Source of the DNA: Glandiceps talaboti
Lineage: Eukaryota > Hemichordata > Enteropneusta > Spengelidae
Direction of reading: 5' to 3'
Length of the DNA: 64,000 bases
Assembly: GCF_964340395.1 (NCBI RefSeq)
Contig: NW_027554289.1
Span: 301,713 to 365,712, forward strand
A program made the position numbers and the translations under genes. The notes under the pieces were generated by a model. That model was not told where the DNA came from and made no database searches. It saw only the letters and a program-made list of their open reading frames with translations. Numbering within the stretch: position 1 is the first letter of the stretch; each line of letters opens with the position of its first letter. Positions 1 through 14,300 of the stretch are shown here, one piece after another.

Positions 1-403
1 CTTCTCGACTTCTTCCTAGTTTTGGCTGTTCACTTAATGCAGCATACATGTACATTGGTCTGAAATAAAAAGGAAATTTGTCATTTCTCGCAATACGAAT
101 AACTCTATTACCTTTCATTGATAACAACTGTCAGATAACTAGACTGATATCGCATTGTTGTAGTGAGAAGACATCTGATGCAAAGTAATTCAAAGTACAC
201 AAAAAGTATTCTTAACATTTCCAGGTCTGTATAAAAGTAACACAATGGTTGTTTTCAGCTAATCTGTGGGTAAGATATTTTTCCCTACATATACTAGTAA
301 TTAATATGATCTTCATCAAAAATATTGATGAGCTACATAGATGACAGGACTTTATGACATATGACATGCAAGTAGTAACTTATAAAGTAAATGTAAAACT
401 TAC
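1..403. other. PSME4 intron sequence downstream of exon 28
   Basis: This is the intron after the last PSME4 exon visible here. It is AT-rich with no recognisable exon or repeat; the next PSME4 exon lies beyond the window. Confidence 0.7.
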
Positions 404-2278
404 TTTGGCCATGTGTAGTAACCCCAGTGTGTTTTTTCAATAAAAACACTTCTATTCCACTGCTCCTCCGTTTGTAGTAGATTATTACTATCATAATGAT
501 GCCATGAGCTGTCTAGTCTATCCCCCATTTGGATGCCATTGCTGTCATAGTCAGCTGGTAGTTTCACTTGTTTGTAGGGGTCAACTTCTACCAACTTATG
601 GGGTCTCTTCTGCTGTTTCAAGATGGCTGCAACACCATTGATAGCAGTCTGTGGGGAGAGATTAAAGAAAACAAACTTCCATTGGAATTTATCGGAAATT
701 TTGAGAGATACCAGAAGGATTGAAGCTTCTCTATACTACTTGTTTGAAAAGAATCGTAAACTCAAGGAAAATATATCAAATTTTTTTTTTTTTTGGAAAA
801 CAATTTATGCTCATACAGAAGGCATCAACATCTGCTTCAAAGTCACAAATGATTCTGAAAATTTTTGAAATAAGAAATAAATCTAGCTTCCACATATTAA
901 GCACTATGTTATTGGATGCTAAAATGATATTTCAAAAAAAAAAATAACAGACAAATATATATAACTCTACTACTTTGGGTGGTTTGAGTTATGTGATGCA
1001 ATTTCTTACCTTTCTAACTGTGATTGAATCATGGACAAGACTACTAACAAACAACTCCACAGCTTTGGCTGGGAATGGTGTATCACTTCGTATAAGTAAA
1101 GTCAACAGACCAAGGGCAATCTGTGAAAACTTCCACCGTCTGCATAGAAATGATATAACCCAAGTTGTGAAATCAGCCACAATTTATGATAATGACATGA
1201 TAGAACGATTTATAGAGTGCATAGTATCCTGCAGTGAGTGATACTCTCTGGCAATTTTACAAATAGCAATTCATAAGTACACTTCTGGAAAAAGTAGGTG
1301 GCAGGTCTTGTTGATATTTGGGGCAGTGCAGTGTAGCTATCGGCCAGTAGTTGGTTCCAAGGGGTTGCGGAAGTATAAATGAATGCTTAGGACTCAAGTC
1401 TGGTTCTTGGCACTTTGATGAGTGTGAGGAGTTCATGACTAGCCCATAGAATATTGTAACTATAGTAACTGTAAATGACTACCATAATTTGTGCAAAATA
1501 TACTTTCAATGATTCTATAACTACAATTGACAAGAAACTGTACTTACAAATTTCCTGAATTGATAGAGTCCACAAGTGAAGAGACAAGGTGATGATAATG
1601 ACTGTGAAAACAAAACAAAAGAAATTATACAAAATCAATAGTATGTAACTATCACAAGTCACTGACTTAAATTTGGTATTTTCTGCCACGTAAGGTCCAG
1701 ATTGTGTTTTGAAAACTGTCAAAAATATCCATAAATAATTTTGAAATAAATTGTGTGCAGTAGTACAGCAGCTATGACACTGATGTTTGCATGTACATGA
1801 CAGTGTGTATGTCCATCACAAAAAACAATAGCCTAAATATAGTAGACTTCATTTTTTTTCTGCCTTCTAATATTTTTCCATTTCTTTGAAAAGTGATGAT
1901 ATTCAAAATGATTTCTTTATCTTCTTTGGATATATCTGTAAATAAATTTGGACTCACCTAAGCAGTTCATTATTACCCTTCTCCAATGTTACTCTAGCTG
2001 TTTCTAATTCACCTGCTGAGGGCGCTGTTATTGACGGTTTTGGTTCACTCCCATTCCATAGTTGAGTGGCATATTTGACACTATTATCAGTTACCTATGG
2101 GGAATGTTAATTAATTTATTAATACTGATTATGAAAATAATTTGATAAACTTAAAAAGATTTGTCACAGCTAAATAAAAATTCAGACATGCCAAAACACA
2201 TTACACAGAACTATGTAGGCAGAGAGATAGACATAAATGCAGTTGTATACATCCACATGTCTGTGTCAGTTTATCTGC

Positions 2279-2346
<68 letters not shown>

Positions 2347-5300
2347 GTGTAGCCAATTTGCATTTATGACTTACCTGAGTATGAATTACAATTGTCTGAT
2401 AATGCCTGTGTATCTTATTCACCATTTCTTCAATGATTTTCATAATGGAAGGTTTTTCCGAATGACCAGCTTCTACAATAGCTGGCCATATTTGTGACAA
2501 CAACTTGAAGTCATGAGTAATAGCAAACCACCACTCCCTCTGACCAAGTAATACATACAGAGCACCCTAAATACAGAACACAAATGTCATGCTCATCAAA
2601 TTTTTCATGAGTAACATTCATTTATACCATGCATAAGCTGGAATATCCACTCTGGTCGTTCTGCATCATGAAAATGCACATCTATGTCACTGGTTCTGCT
2701 GTGTTGAAAGTATCAAAACATTCAAAATTGTCATTTACTTTCCCTGGTTTTTCTTTGATATTACAGGTGTTGGTATAATTATGTTATTCTCCAATATTTT
2801 TCTTCATTCTTCATTCAGCCAGTAAATACTCATGACTCAAGGGTTGTCAATACTCATCTAGTGACTCGTAGTGACAAAGGCCCCTTAGGTCACTCATATT
2901 TTCCTTTGCTGAACGAAGAAAGAAATTGAGGAATAACATATAATTATTACTGATACAAATATTACGTCATACGTTGATGTTCACTGTAAACTTTAGATGG
3001 CGGTATGAGATCTTGATGATTGCAGGTAAAAACTGTGTACGGATTACTGTGACAAATTTGTTACCAGCACTGTATGTGTATATACAAAATATTTATATTA
3101 ATGATAACTTTTTGATCTGGTGGCAGTGTTCCCATTTGTTCCCACCAATAGGTGGTAAATTTCAATCACTGGGAAAAGACTAATATTCCTTGGCTGAATA
3201 TCAATGGGACAAGGAAAGAATACCACTTTGCCACCTCTAACATAATCAATGTATACATGTGTTGTTGACTGCTGTGGGTCATTCATTTGTGTTTGATCCT
3301 CTACTCTCTGACCAACCACTAAAGTATCCCTGGTTGAAATGACATAGACAACACTATGAATGACTCCTGATATTGCATACCTTAAATTGTTGATGCGATA
3401 ATTCTGGGTCATTCTTCAGATGAGACAGGAGATTTGGAATAATGTCTCTCTTACAGTATGCATAATGTCTAATTGCTACAAATAGGACACTCTGTCCCCT
3501 GGATCTAACCTGTGAAAATAAACATTACACAACGTCACTTTAGACAACAACACTACCGTGAAAGTCAAACGGAAAGAAAACTATTCCTTCAGGCTTGTGT
3601 ATTGTAGAGATCAATATTGTTCACACCAAGTTATATTTCAAGGAATTCAAATCCTAGTATACATGTACAAAATTCAATATGTGCCAATGTTATCTTGTAG
3701 TGAGGCCCTGGATATGTGCTTCTGGGGTTGCTGAATAAAGTTGGAAGGTGAAGAGTACCTCTGTCTTTGATTTCAGGCTAGTGCCCTCAGTGTTGACCTT
3801 TGGTTGTCTTCAAAGTAAGCAGGTTAACCTGAGGGTCAAGCAGTTAAGACTAGTGCCAATGATGGTTAAATATGAAACCAACAAATGATGTTTTGTGTGT
3901 GACCGACAGCACTTACCTGACTGTACATACTTGTCGACAGACGAACCAAATCATGGACTAAGAGTCTATCAAATGTTGTATATTGGACAGAAGACCTTTC
4001 TAGAACTCTCATTTCATGTTGTAGAAGTGATCTGTCCACAAATAATGCTCGGATATGTTGTTTTTTTCCTCTCAGCTGTAAAACAAAATGATAATAAATG
4101 ATTGTAGGTAACCTATGATCAAGTCTGCATGATACAATTAGTATTTGTTTGGTACATTGAGTTTATGCTCTTACAAATTAAGAACCCCAAAATATGCTTA
4201 GAATTCGCGAGTGAGAGCAAGTTCCTTTTCACTATTTCAGAGTACGATGTATAACTTGATAGTGAAATGAATGTCACATACCTTATCCTCCATTGCTTTC
4301 TTCAGTAGAATAAATGCTTTCATGCGGGCATCAAACTCTTCTTTTATCACTCCATTGTACATTATTAGTGCATGATATATCTGTAACAAAGACAACATGA
4401 CTTTAATACAACACTCCTGGTCCTGACAGATGACTATATATCAACTGAATACAGAGGCAAAAAATTGAGAAGTGACCTGAAAAAAAAACCTAACAAAACA
4501 AACTGAAACAATTTCACAAGATCTTCTTTGTACTCATCCATGTATAAGACTCTGATAGAAGATATGAGGTAGTGGGTGGGGGATTATTATACACACACAT
4601 ACATGTATACACTGAAAGGCCAGGAATTCAATCCCAGGTTCTCAGGTTAGTGTTATATCATCATTGGAGCCATAAGAATTAATAGAATCATTTGTTTTTG
4701 TTCTGCGCTAAAAGTTTCTACAGCTCTACCAGATACCTGTTTTTCACTCCTACACTGTAATCCAAATTAAAAATGGGTCTTTATTAACACATTCTTTCCT
4801 CCAAAATGTGAAATATATCGTTCGAAAAAACAAAATATTTGGGGTTTAGAATTGACTAATACTTCAATCTTGAAAACCAGGTTTTAACATAGCAACAAAT
4901 ATTTTGGCTTCATAACCACCTCCAGTTTATACACTGTGTATTTAAACACTTACCTTGATTAGTAGGAATAATGACTTAGTATCATCTTCATGATTAGTCA
5001 GCATATATTGTAACAAGTCATGCATTAACTTGGCAACTAATTCTCTTGTGTTGTTTTCTTGTTCTTCTTCATCTAAGTTGTTAACAGTACTGAAAAAACA
5101 ACCTAGACTGACCTGAGATTCAACTCTATCAAATAGAAAATATGAATTTCATTAATGATAGATTTTTTTTCATGCTTTGTATGAATTATAATCTTAAGAG
5201 TTTTAAATTTAGCTTCTGGGAGTCATCACACCTAATGATCTCAAGATAGTTTCATCATAATGCAAAGTGAGTTACAGTTTATACTAACAAATCTACTCAT

Positions 5301-8300
5301 AGTCATATATTTGGAAACAAATCCAAAATTTTCACTGAAGTCTCATGTTTCTTATCCTGTGAATAGCAAGTTTTACTTGGTATAAAGCAAATCCATAGTC
5401 CATATGAAGTCATTCTCATGTGCAGTGAAATTTTTATGTGAAGAACATGACATGAACATTTTAACATAGTTTCTCAGTCTAAGAAATTCTTTCTAAATTT
5501 CTTGAAAAGTTAAAAACCAATGTTTTTTACTTTACATGATAAATCTACTCAATCTCAACAAGTGCCAGACGCCAAATATTTACCAAAGATTTCAATTTAG
5601 AAATTAGTTGTCTTAATCGCTGAATTTTATACAAAAATGTAGGAAAACTTACAATTTTGTATTCAATGATTCTCCTTTCCACCAGGGTAATATAGTACCA
5701 CTACCATGAATACATACAAAAACAATGTGTAAACTCTGCTGCAACTCATCTCTGAAAGTACAAGCAATGGAACATTCTAGTTAGTATAGGATGAGACAAA
5801 ACAGTTGTGTGTGTAACCATGTTCATACCAATTTTTCAAACTATTTTTTTGTTTGGCTATAGGTGATTATTCTATGAGTTCAACAACATCCAAAGGAACA
5901 GTGCAATATTTGACAGCAAAGATCCCTCGACATTATTAGCAGACCAAGGAAATATGTCACACAAATTGTAGCAGTGACAGTTACCATACCTTGAAAGTGA
6001 TTCCCCATTTATAAACTTCCCAAGTCTTTCCATTTCAGGTTGAAGGAAAGTCTGTAGAAGGTGTCTGGCAAAGTCTTTACTTTCTTTGGTAGGAACATGC
6101 CACTTAAGATCTAGATTGTTAATATCTCCTGCTCTGGCCCAGTCCTTCATGGAGAAACAACAAGAAAAGTTATTGACATGATTGTGTCGTGTATATTATG
6201 CAGAGTTGTTACACCTCAGTAAACTGTGAACAGTTCTTCCAATTCATATCAGTTTATACTGGGAAGCAGATACTGTGAGTGGTCTATCAACTTTCCATGA
6301 CAGGCAGATATTGTGAATGGTCTATGGTAGATATTCTGTGAGTGGTCTATCAACTTACCCTGACTGGTAGATATTCTGTGAGTGGTCTATCAACTTACCC
6401 TAACAGGTAGATATTCTGTGAGTGGTCTATCAACTTACCCTAACAGGTAGATATTCTGTGAGTGGTCTATCAACTTACCCTAACAGGTAGATATTCTGTG
6501 AGTGGTCTATCAACTTACCCTAACAGGTAGATATTCTGTGAGTGGTCTATCAACTTACCCTAACAGGTAGATATTCTGTGAGTGGTCTATCAACTTACCC
6601 TAACAGGTAGATACTCTGTGAGTGGTCTATCAAATCCTTCAGGTACACTGCAGTATTCCCTGGGATACATCATAGTCAATGATCTAAGGATATGTTTGAG
6701 TGTAGTACCAGCTAGTTCATAGCCTTCTTTACACGTAAGGTGTAGAGTCGACTGTAAAACTTCAATCAGCTGGTCTCCATACTTTAGTAAACTTTCACTT
6801 GGACACCTAACAACCTGATCAAAGAAACAGGACAGCTGATAAGAAACTCAAAGCAAATTTTACAATAAAGTTACAACTGATTGATAAATTATGAAATTTC
6901 AGTATTGATGGATACCATCTAAAATTTCCTGGAATGATAATGTCTGACAAATAAACATTTGATGTCAAATGTTATACAACAACAACAACAACAATAATAA
7001 TAATAACAACAACAACAACAACAACAACAACAATAACAACATACTATTTTTGCACTTAAACATACACCTATTTGAAATTCATTTTATAAAAGTAAACACA
7101 ACTTTTAGGTCTTACTTCTGAAAGTAGCTGCAACTTGAATAATACTTCATCATCTAGCTCTGTTTCCTGTTGCACTTCTTCCGATGTCGTGTGTGACAGG
7201 ATTACTTGACTACAGTGAGGAATAAATTTCTTCAAAGCTGCTTCTGAATTGACCTGTATCAACAAACAAAAAAAAATCCAAACATTTGAAGACGATGTAA
7301 CATACGTAGATTCAACATATCAATCCTTCATTTTCCAAGAGATCGCCAGTAGCCTCTCTAATTCTATGTGGTTTTCTTTCATTTCTATCCAAACAGGTAA
7401 AACAAATGTCAACGATAATACTTTCCACAATTCCACTTCATTTACTACATTGATAAGTGATACATAGTCATTCATTCATTTGAATGACATGACCTTTCAT
7501 CTTTAAGTAAAAGTTGCAACTCCTGCAAAGTTTGAACACTTGTTTAATACAAAGATAGATAGGTAAATAAAAACAAAAAATTTAACCTTAGATTCACTGG
7601 AAGTAGCTTCTTAAGAGATGATTTGAATTATTTTGACAAATCAAAGGTAGTTTGAGAATTCCAGAATGCTTTTGTCGCTCGATGATAAATTCCCATAGCA
7701 AAATTAAGCAAATGATAGCATACATTCGGTAATTTTCATCCGGATTATCTTATAGGTTATTGTACACAACTGAGAAGTCACTACAATATTTTAATGTCAA
7801 TTTTCTTCACTTTATTTTATAATTATACTAATTTCAAGTGCCTCGTGTTGTCTGCAGCTATTTCCCTAATCTCCCAATAAATCCGTGGGCATAATGGCAA
7901 TACTTAAACTCTGTGACTACTTTCTTTATTAATGTATTTTTCTTCTTTCCAACCCCATTACAAAATGATGACCCTACATACACATTGGAAACTCAAGGTA
8001 GGTTTTATCCACAGACCATTTATCACGATAAAGAGAGATTGCAGTTTTTTACCTACTTAGTGAAAAAACCACTGACAAAGTAACTATGAAATATAGATAT
8101 CAGTAAAAGTATATTTATCAGAGGTAATTAAACTCAGTGGGGTGTGTATTTACATTAGAAATGAAACTGAGTGTGCCGCCATTAGCGGAAACCATTACTC
8201 ACTGTCAGAAATGCTGTCCTACTGTGAGTGTACTTATTATGAATATCTTAAATAAACCAATGTCAACACGTGACAATATCAGTGACAGTTTGTGTGTGCC

Positions 8301-11300
8301 TTAGCTTCTCAAAAGAGGTCAAGCAACATTTAGGTTACTTTATATATGATACTAACCCTTCATTATTATTAAATATTAAAATATATGATCAAATATAAAA
8401 TATTAAGGGATTGGAAGATTTAAATATACATATTCATAACATATTCAACAGACATGGGTCACAGTTTTCATCATGGACAACAAAAATGAATATATTCTCA
8501 GTACCTGCAATAGCATTTTACCTCATGCTAGAAGGTCAAAATTAAACACAGAGGTCAACTTATTCTCACATGTGCCTATAGTAATGCATGTATAGTGCTT
8601 GGGAGCGGAAGTTGGGGTGTCGACCAAGAAATTTATAGTCACTATTATGACACACCAAATAGGTGATAGAATTCTACTGCAAGTATCGACAATTGGAATG
8701 AAAAAAATATGATATGAGCATAATGGCAAGAGTATCTTACCCTAGTTGCCACCCTACATATATCAGACAGCATTTTACCAGCTACTTTAGTATCAAATAC
8801 ATGTGTTGTAACATAGTTGTAAAGTCTGTCAAGGGCAACCTGTGGAGAGAGAGAGAAAACACATTGGGTAGTCAGAAATGTGAAGCAGGGAAAATAGAAA
8901 ATGTAATGTATGGAGAATAAGAAATGATATATATACTTTTTTTTTCATTCATTTTATTGTCAATTTGAAAGCAATATGTACATGTCAATAATGACCACAT
9001 AAGACAAAAAGGAGAAACAAAATGGCAATTTGGAGTCCAAAAACTAGCTTTCCACTAATTGGATCAACAAACATGTAATATATAGTCGCTCTGAAGAAAT
9101 GGAAGTGACATATACCCCAATATAGCCAGGGTGAACTGTTAGTGAGTGAAGAACTGAAAGTGGAAGACAGACAGTGATACTTCAAAACATACCTGATATA
9201 GCTGAGGGGAACTCTGTGTCAGTAAAGAACTAAAGGTGGAAGACAGTGCTATTTCCATAACACTCTCAAGTTGATTCTTAGATGTCTCTATATGATGTCT
9301 AGTGGCTGGGTCAGGATTACTACTTTCTATCAGGGAAAAACACCTGCAAGTAAGTCAAATCAGGTCAAGTTTACAACGTTGCATTCAATCTAAGGGAAAC
9401 ATCAACACAACATTTATTTGCATAGAAATGCAGAAAAAAAACCCGGGTAAGTCTGAGAGCAAGAATCGATGGCACTATGTTCAAGCTCACATGCAGAGGA
9501 GAAAGATAAAAGATAGCGAAGGAACATGGAAGCAAACTGAGAACAAGTCAGAAAGGTGGAGACACAGAAAAGGAGAGCTGTAGAAGTTGATGATAGTTAA
9601 ACAGACACAGAAAAACGGAGACATACGGAGTGAGATTTCAAGAGAAACAAAGTTATGAATTTACAGATTCTTCTCAAAAGGATTACCTGTTCATGAAATT
9701 CAAAATAAAGTCTTCAAATCCAGCAGTTGCTGAACAAAGTTCTCTTTCAATTTCAGTGAGATCATCTCGTACAAATAATGCTTCAGAACAATCTACCAGT
9801 GGTACAAGTGATACAAAAGTTGAAATCACTTGAAGTGTCACCTGCAGATATAATGTAAAATACACAATGTTATACAAAACTATTCAAAATGACCTTCAAC
9901 TACAAAGAGACGTTGAAATGTGATAGTCCTTGAATGTAATATTCAGATATATCTCAGAGGTGAATACTGTTAATATTTATTTGTTATTTGCAACTTCATT
10001 AATTTTATAGTTGTACCATTGTTTGGAAGCACACAACCTTAGCATGGTGTGGGTACATCTACTGTTTGATAATCTACTGACCAAACATATGCTTAATGCT
10101 TGAACACTTACCAAACACTTGCCTATCACTGGATTACTTCCCAAACACTTGCCTATCACTGGATTACTTGCCAAACACTTGCCAAACACTAGACTACTTA
10201 CAAAGCAATTACCTAAACACTGGACTACTTACAAAACATTTGCCAAACACTAGATTACATTGTACTTACAAAGCAATTGCGTAAACACTGGACTACTTAC
10301 CAAACATTTGCCTATATCATTGGGATCAATGCCTGGAAGTATTAGTTGTAACAATGGCATGAGGTGAGTTGGACCTTCTGGCAACCACTTCCCACCTTTG
10401 AGTAGTGTTTTAGATACAGAAACTACACAGCTTAAAGTTGCTATCAACTGATGAGGCTCTGTTAGAGTCTGTAGTGCTGCATATGTCCTATGAAAATAAA
10501 AGCATAATTATCAGTTGTTCATGTACACAAGATGTGATCGTTGACAAGTATAGATTGAACTTCAATGTTTTGACACAATCTAGTTACTAACCAGGTTTTC
10601 ATAGAGTGGGACCCCAAGGCTTGCGTGGGTCAATCAACAAAATGTGCACTTTAAGGTAGCTCCCAGAACATTAAAAAAGAAGTAAAACCTTACTTTTCTA
10701 GAAGTGTTGGTATGACTAGTTCTGGTCTGAGGAAAGCAAGGTTCTGTAATGCTGCGGCAGCTTCCATGTGACCAATTTTACAAAAGATGGCAGGAAAGAC
10801 AGCTGGTCGGACACTTTCAACGAATGCTGTGATGTTTTCCTCTGTTAGTTTGTAATCTTCTTTGATAGAATGCAGCCATGTGGGTTTCTTATGTCGCTCT
10901 CTGTTGAACGAGTAAAAGAAATGAGGTGATGCCTATAAATAATTACATGTACACTGAAAATATTAAGACGTCATCAACAAACTATTATGAATTATGATTT
11001 CATACCAAGTACGAATCTATCGACACCTGTTTACTTTTAGTTACTGACATTGGTTTCTTTATGCTTTCTCCTGGCTAGCAAATTTTCTATGATAAAATTC
11101 ATTGTTTGTCATTTTTTTGTACTATGGTAATGTGAAGTTTTTGAGACAAGTTTAAGAACTCACCTGTGTATCCGCTTGACAAACATAGCTGGCAATCTGT
11201 GTATCAACCTTTGTAGTTTCAACTTGAAATGAAATGAAATGAAAAGTGTGATATTCATTATGAGATAGTAGTTACTTTGAATTATGCACTATCATATCAG

Positions 11301-14300
11301 TCATCTGTAATTCCACTCACGCACCATTCTAGTCTTATTCATAATTTGTGACCCAGACTATTTGTATGTACAAGACTTCAAATATCCAAGTACACTTCCT
11401 TGCGCCAACTTTCTCTATTCATCAACCAAATATCTGTGAGATAACAGTACTTCTAGACATACATGTTACTCTGTTAATTGCTGTGATTGTTTTATATGCT
11501 ACCCATTCTCATAATCCATACTCCAAATTTACTCCAGAAGCTATTTTCGACAATGAAAGTAAAAATATTTGACTCTAGATTTTTTTGGTGATACTTACAG
11601 TGTATTTGCCTACATTTGAAGGATGGTAATAGGATTCCAAAGCACTGAAGAACCTAAATAAATGTTCTTGACAAAGTCCATCAGGGCCCTGTAAATTAAT
11701 AGGTACAATTTCCTGTTATCCATAACGGATATTATAATACTTTTTAGCTAAGTTAGGTGAAATATAGGTGAATGTGTGAAGTATGCTGAACATTTCATGT
11801 TAGATTTCCTTCTACAGACAATGTATACGTTCAAGAAATGCATATGACAGTTTTGTAGGCAAAAAATAGTCAAAATTGGGAAACATTTGAAATTTTATGA
11901 TGGATTTCCTACTACAGACAATGTATAATGGATACATTGTCTGTAGTAGGAAATCCATATGACAGTTTTTCAGGCAAAAAGTAGTTAAAATTGGGAAGTA
12001 CTTCAAATTTTTGGAAGCATTGTATTCAGAAGTTAATGTACGGTACATTGTATTAAGTATTTGTGAAGTGGAAGGTTTCATAATAGGTGTTCTAATGTGG
12101 AGAAATGTATATTGTTACAGCGAGGCATGTTGGAGTTCTTTCTTGTTGATAAAAAATAGAGAAAAAACTTGAAATGTTGTGAAAAATTGATCTCAAACAC
12201 AGATTGATTGTTTAATACTACGTTTCTTACCATCATAGCTACTATCCACATACATACAACTGATATATCATAACCATTGCCAGCTCTACCAACTTGTATT
12301 CGTTTGGTGCCAACAGGTAGATTGAAACTACGTAAAACACGAGTGAATATCTGGAACAGAAAACACGTCTGATTAAAATTTGAACAGCTAAAAATACCCT
12401 CAAGTTGATTATCTTCTGTTTTACAATGATAAAGAATTTCAATATCTACTGCCAAACTCGACAGTTTTAGTTGTGGGTACGTTCGGATAACACTGAAAAA
12501 AATAACTTATTTGTTCAATTACCTTGGGAATATATGGTGTCCAGTCTATGTATCCAATATTGTCATAGGCAACCCTTCCAAATAGTTCTACAATAGTCTG
12601 GAAAAGAAACGAATGGAAAATAATGAACAATGACAGTTTGAATTGAGTTACATGTAAGACAAAAATGTTAATCTATGATAAACAAAGAGTTGGTACATTG
12701 TTCAGCTACGTAAAACACTCATCCTGTTTACAAGAATGAGTACACTGCTTTGCAACAACTGTAAAATACTTCTTAATGGTTCACATGTGATTAGGTGTAT
12801 CTGAAGTTTTGTTCAAAGCATGACATGTTTGTGTTTGTGTAGTGTTTAGGTAGGAATGAGGATAATGAAGTGCTTTCATTAAATGCCAGTTTGTACATTA
12901 AAAGCCCATGATTCAATCCAAGGTTCTGACATACATACACAAACTGAAAATATTGTTGTTCAAGGTGGTGGACTACACAAGTGGGTGATAGTAGTGCCTT
13001 GGTTGTGCACATATAATCACTCTGTAATCAAGATACTGTAAACATTGGAAGTCACCAAAGATGTATTCTGCAAGATCATGGAAGTTATTAGAAAGGCCAC
13101 CTTACTGTGAGTATAATTTAATAGACCAATGTCTATTCAATAACTTTATGTCACAACAATAGTGTCTATCTTAGTATACTGAAAGTTTGCTTTCCATTGT
13201 CATACTGCAACAACTATAGTATTTGTTATGTACATCTCATTACATGTATACGCTACATCTAATACCTGAACTATAAATCAAGTCAGCATAACGGATGCGA
13301 ATATAATACAAAATATGATTTCAAAGCTATTTGTCAAAAATTTGGCTATTCCTGGAATATTTGACATAATAATACTTACAACTTCCCAAGGTGGAGTACT
13401 ATGTGTGGCATCCCACAGGGCTAACAATTCGTCTAACCATAACCTGAATACAAAAATAAAATTGCATGATATTATTATTAAGAAAGGGTGGATTCTACAG
13501 AAAGTGGCAAAAATACCTATCCAAGAAAACTCCTAAAATATAGAGTGGCATGCTCAGTTCCAAATCCCATATGTACAGCACAGACTACTGTTAGTTACAC
13601 AGGGACTAGACTGCAAAGATTATTATTAATCATACAGGTACTAAACAGCACAAACTGCTATTAATTACACAGGGACTAGACTGCAAAGATCATTATTAAT
13701 CATACAGGTACTATACCTGAATCCTTTGTCATGCTGTTCTGGGAGTAGTGTTGTTGGTATAAACATTTCCATGTAACTAATTCCTTTTGACATGGTGACA
13801 TCAAATGGGCACAGCAACGGTCTCCATTCATCCAACATTTCCTGAGTGCTGTCTTCGGGGAAATAGCTGTCACAATAGTCATAGAAAGATTCTTCTTAAT
13901 TCAGATAAAAATTGTACAATTCAACAAAATACTGGTGCATGTCCACCTATACAATGGCCTCTGACCTATCAAAATAACTGATGAAAGGAAAGACTGGAAA
14001 AGACAATGCTACTGCTAGTCTAGATATAAAAAAGTGTTTTTAGTCATTGTCAAAACATCTCAGTTTTCATGTATTGATATTATACTGACAGGTAAAATGT
14101 TGCAAAATATAAAACCTTACGTAGTCTTAAAGTGTTGTGAAAATTACTGTTTGCATATCTGCATGTAGTATTTATGATTGAAATACATGACCTCAAATAA
14201 CCCCTAGTAATGTCAACAATGTAAAAGATATTGATATGCCATTTAATATTGACCATGTACAATTTGAAAATGTAGAAAAACATTGTAAAGATGAAACAGC

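Noticed and set aside
2161-2503. Val-Cys / Thr-His repeat frames
   Set aside because: GT microsatellite; the real coding part of the overlapping minus frame is PSME4 exon 24.
6264-6640. CRISPR-like regular repeats
   Set aside because: Units are contiguous with no unique spacers, and they derive from the adjoining PSME4 exon end in an animal gene.
9977-10189. Repeat protein with GKCL units
   Set aside because: It is the translation of the exon 12 donor array, not a separate gene.
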